A stretch of 64,000 nt of DNA from Paulownia fortunei (taxonomy: Eukaryota > Streptophyta > Magnoliopsida > Lamiales > Paulowniaceae). The translations under genes were made by a program, and so were the position numbers. Of this stretch, positions 61,177-64,000 are shown in pieces; positions within the stretch are counted from its first letter, which is position 1, and each line of letters starts with the position of its first letter. The stretch is from assembly GCA_019321725.1 (NCBI GenBank), contig CM033110.1:1-64000 (forward strand), given 5' to 3'. The notes beneath the pieces were generated by a model. That model was not told the DNA's origin and did not search any database. It was given only the letters and a program-made list of their open reading frames with translations.

Positions 61177-61666
61177 AAATCCATGATTATTTTAGTAAGT
61201 TAGAGAAGTAATAAAAAATTCTCTCTTATATAGGAAGAAATCTTGCAACAAACAAAGTCAGCATTATTTATTTTTAACCTTTGAAAGTTGTCTAATGTGG
61301 AAATAATTTTGTGGATATATTGTTACTGTAGGAATCTACTTTCATTAATCGTGATTGGATTAGTATGTTATTTGTTAATATTTTCATTTGATAGAGTGTT
61401 AGTGAATCTAAGTTCCTTAAGTTTGGTTGGTTAGCCTTCATTGTTTTCATTGTTTCTAATAGGGGCATATGTGTCTTTTCCAATGGAGAAAATATATATG
61501 TAGAATTCACAGTTGATAAGTATAAGAGATATGGATTGGTGTTGCACTGTGAATCTGACTTTTATTATATAAAACTTGTATGAATTTGTTTGCATTATCG
61601 TGTGCACACAGTAAGAAATATGCATCTGAACCTGCATGCTTATGTTGACATGAACCATTTTTCTAG
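61177..61666 (+). other. SPK1 intron (3' part) upstream of the penultimate exon
   Basis: AT-rich sequence ending in the acceptor TTTTTCTAG at 61,658-61,666. The copia LTR begins at 61,176, so the element was inserted in this intron. The preceding SPK1 exon (ending near GVIMQ in the family) was not found in the window. Confidence 0.7.
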
Positions 61667-62638
61667 GCCCTTGTTAGTAGGAATGATGGAGTATGGAGCT
61701 CTGATCATGTATGTGCATTGCGCAAAATATGCCCCATGGTCAGTGGTGAGATCACTTCTGAGGCTTCAACTGCCGAGGTAGAAGGTTATGGTGCTTCAAA
61801 ACTTACCGTTGACTCGGCCGTTAAATACCTGCAACTTGCAAATAAGCTTTTCTCTCAAGCTGAGCTCCACCATTTCTGTGCCAGTATTCTGGAACTTGTT
61901 ATTCCAGTGTATAAGAGCAGAAGGGCGTATGGACAACTGGCCAAGTCCCACACGATGCTAACCAATATATACGAGTCAATTCTTGAGCAGGAATCCAGTC
62001 CCATACCTTTCGCAGATGCAACATATTATAGGGTGGGATTCTATGGTGAAAAATTTGGGAAGCTCGATAGGAAGGAGTATGTATATCGAGAGCCTCGTGA
62101 TGTAAGGTTGGGTGATATAATGGAGAAACTTAGTCATATATATGAGTCGAGAATGGATGGTACAACATTGCACGTAATCCCAGACTCTAGGCAGGTCAAA
62201 GCTGATGAACTGCAGCCAGAAGTTTGCTACCTGCAGATAACTGCAGTTGATCCAGTTATGGAAGATGAGGACTTGGGAAGCAGAAGAGAGAGAATATTCT
62301 CACTTTCTACTGGGAGTGTCCGTGCACGGGTTTTTGACCGATTTTTGTTTGATACTCCTTTCACAAAAAATGGGAAGACTCAAGGTGGGTTGGAAGACCA
62401 ATGGAAGCGGCGTACAGTACTACAGACTGAGGGTTCTTTCCCTGCCCTGGTAAATCGCCTCCAGGTAACCAAATCAGAATCACTCGAGTTCTCTCCAGTA
62501 GAGAATGCAATTGGGATGATTGAAACTCGGACAGCAGCACTAAGAAATGAACTTGAAGAACCGCGCAGCTCGGAAGGTGATCAACTCCCACGTCTCCAGA
62601 GTCTGCAAAGGATACTTCAAGGCTCTGTTGCTGTTCAA
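61667..62638 (+). CDS. SPK1: SPK1 penultimate exon
   Basis: The exon is 972 nt, starting ALVSRNDGVW after TTCTAG and ending ...QGSVAVQ before GTGAGT. The exact start is set by the acceptor and by the family sequence QALVARNDGVW. An internal ATG-less opening rules out a gene start here. Confidence 0.94.
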
Positions 62639-63045
62639 GTGAGTTACAGCCTACAATGTTTGCTGCAATATTCTTTGGTGTCTTCTCGTTGTGACTGATT
62701 GGTTGTATTTTCTGGAATGTGAAAACTTTCTACATTGTTCCCATTATTTGTTTACCTCCCCATATACTTGACCTGTTCATCACTTTACAGGTGAACAGTG
62801 GGGTCCTCAGTGTTTGTACAGCATTCCTTTCTGGTGAACCTGCAACAAGGCTGCGGTCACAGGAGTTACAGCAACTGATTGCCGCGCTCCTTGAATTTAT
62901 GGCCGTTTGCAAGCGTGCTATCCGTGTGCACTTTCGATTAATTGGGGAGGAAGATCAGGAATTTCACACGCAGCTTGTCAATGGGTTTCAGTCACTAACT
63001 GCAGAATTGTCTCACTACATCCCTGCCATTCTTTCAGAACTTTGA
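61667..63045 (+). CDS. SPK1: SPIKE1 C-terminal part: catalytic DHR2 domain, last two exons
   Basis: Exons 61,667-62,638 (324 codons) and 62,791-63,045 (84 codons plus TGA), joined in phase 0 across a GTGAGT...TTACAG intron. The translation is almost identical to the known plant SPK1 end: DGVWSSDHVCALRKICPMVS, GYGASKLTVDSAVKYLQLAN, DRKEYVYREPRDVRLGDIME, SRRERIFSLSTGSVRARVFD and NAIGMIETRTAALRNELEEP. The final exon reads IRVHFRLIGEEDQEFHTQLV and ends HYIPAILSEL. This is most of DHR2, the ROP-GEF catalytic domain. The intron falls inside the GSVAVQ/VNSGVLSV block, which in DOCK proteins carries the nucleotide-sensing loop. No stop or frameshift is present. Upstream exons are absent; a copia element and the gap lie where they should be. 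Confidence 0.95.
62791..63045 (+). CDS. SPK1: SPK1 last exon
   Basis: The exon is 255 nt including TGA, after the acceptor CTTTACAG. It encodes VNSGVLSVCTAFLSGEPATR through to ILSEL, the expected SPK1 C-terminus. Confidence 0.95.
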   Translation: MNSGVLSVCTAFLSGEPATRLRSQELQQLIAALLEFMAVCKRAIRVHFRLIGEEDQEFHTQLVNGFQSLTAELSHYIPAILSEL

Positions 63046-63560
63046 CATGAAAATGCTTTTCTCCTTTTTCATTTTTAAAATTTCATTTTTATCGGTACTG
63101 TTTTTTTTTTTTTTAATTTTTTTAGGAGGGGCTGCAGGATTGCTTTATTTAACTGGGTTTTATCGTTTGTAATTTCTTTCTTTTTTTATGTTGATTTGGG
63201 TCATTGTTCATATGCTTGTCCATCATGCTTTCTCCCATTTCAGTTGATGCAAATTATATTTCAACTTCTGCCATAAATTACAGCAATTTTAAGTTAAAAA
63301 TCATGGGACTGCCTCTTCAAAATTTTCAAAAATCTTACAGAAATTTCTCGAGTCTGTATGCCAATGTTTCATGGGCGTATCCCACTTTTACCGACCATGT
63401 AACCCCTAGCTTTCACCGCCACTCTTCAGTCTATACTGCTAGCAGATGAGCACAAAGCTTACCTCGTTAATGCGCTTTACATGAAGTCTTTGTGAACCAA
63501 CGAGTTGCTTTCTAAACAATTTAATAGCTTCCCCTGAGGCTTGGGTTCTTCAGGTAAATT
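63046..63560 (+). other. SPK1 3' UTR and downstream flank
   Basis: T-rich sequence after the stop codon, with TTTGTAATTTC near 63,167 but no canonical AATAAA that I could fix as the poly(A) signal. No further gene is seen. Confidence 0.45.
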
Positions 63561-63561
63561 A

Positions 63562-63602
63562 CAGCCACTAGCTGCAGAGTTGTCTCATTCGCTAATCACA
63601 TC
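63562..63602 (+). repeat. Partial copy of the SPK1 last-exon tail
   Basis: CAGCCACTAGCTGCAGAGTT (63,562-63,581) and the following GTCTCA match the exon stretch starting 62,989 at 23 of 26 bases. After a short insertion, CACATCC matches again. It lies ~570 bp downstream of its source. Confidence 0.55.
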
Positions 63603-63658
63603 CAAATCATCTAATTGAGATATTACTCGGGTATCTATGCAACACTCGTACAGAAGTC

Positions 63659-63705
<47 letters not shown>

Positions 63706-64000
63706 TGGTTCAGAAAGGTTTTTTTATTTCTTTTAAGCATATTGCCATAATGAAAACCTATTAATAGCTTCAATAGAGGGTATAAATGATTTGAGTATTT
63801 CTAAGTGGAACATCAGTATATAATTGAGCTTTCTTTTTTATCACAACCTCTTCTTAAAAAGTTGATAAGTTGTCTTGTTTGTGTCACAATTCCTTAAATA
63901 CTTCGAAAATTTAAACAAAATTTTATATAAAAATAGACTTTTGGACCATTCCAACCACAAGTAGTGAGCGTAAGGCGAACTTCTTATGAGAGTTATAACC
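63603..64000. other. AT-rich flank with a compound microsatellite
   Basis: No gene seen. The stretch contains (TA)11 followed by (GA)13, listed separately. Confidence 0.5.
63659..63706. repeat. Compound microsatellite (TA)n(GA)n
   Basis: A perfect alternating TA run from 63,659 to 63,680 passes directly into a GA run to about 63,706. Confidence 0.95.

Noticed and set aside
62361..62591. Open frames antisense to the SPK1 DHR2 exon
   Set aside because: Shadows of a highly conserved coding exon on +.

Overview
The window is nuclear DNA of a flowering plant, probably a eudicot. The evidence is a plant-type DOCK GEF gene (SPIKE1) with GT..AG introns, TTTAGGG telomere-type repeats, plant Ty1-copia and Ty3-gypsy remnants, and L1-type LINEs carrying a C-terminal RNase H. 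I cannot name the species.

Layout: (1) 1-2.5 kb, decayed copia element on +, apparently inside an intron of the next gene. (2) 4.57-10.05 kb, twelve clean exons on - for the first ~594 residues of SPIKE1 (SPK1), including most of the DHR1/C2 domain; the gene runs off the left edge. (3) 10-23 kb, AT-rich intergenic DNA with a 43-bp minisatellite, two copia remnants, a gypsy-LTR-like fragment and a dead LOG (cytokinin-activating) pseudogene. (4) 23.36-36.50 kb, a ~13 kb satellite of ~350-bp monomers with a nine-monomer higher-order repeat of ~3.15 kb. (5) 36.5-58.1 kb, three ~7 kb LINEs, all on -, head to tail, each bordered by degenerate TTTAGGG repeats. (6) 58,129-58,228, a 100-N assembly gap. 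(7) 58.2-61.2 kb, a copia remnant on - with 5' LTR and primer-binding site, inside a SPK1 intron. (8) 61.67-63.05 kb, the last two SPK1 exons on +, then 3' flank.

Main observations. First, the LINE array resembles Drosophila HeT-A/TART or silkworm SART/TRAS telomeric retrotransposons: independent, divergent copies, all in telomere-like repeats, all with oligo(A) 3' ends on the satellite side and 5' ends towards the presumed terminus. Second, SPK1 appears as a 5' part on - and a 3' part on +, on either side of the gap. The outward TTTAGGG polarity and the split gene are both explained if the left contig is inverted in the scaffold. After flipping, the order would be telomeric LINE array, satellite, SPK1 5' part, then gap, then SPK1 3' part. 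This is inference and is directly testable.

The only genes that look functional are the two parts of SPK1. All retroelement reading frames and the LOG copy carry stops, frameshifts or lost key residues.
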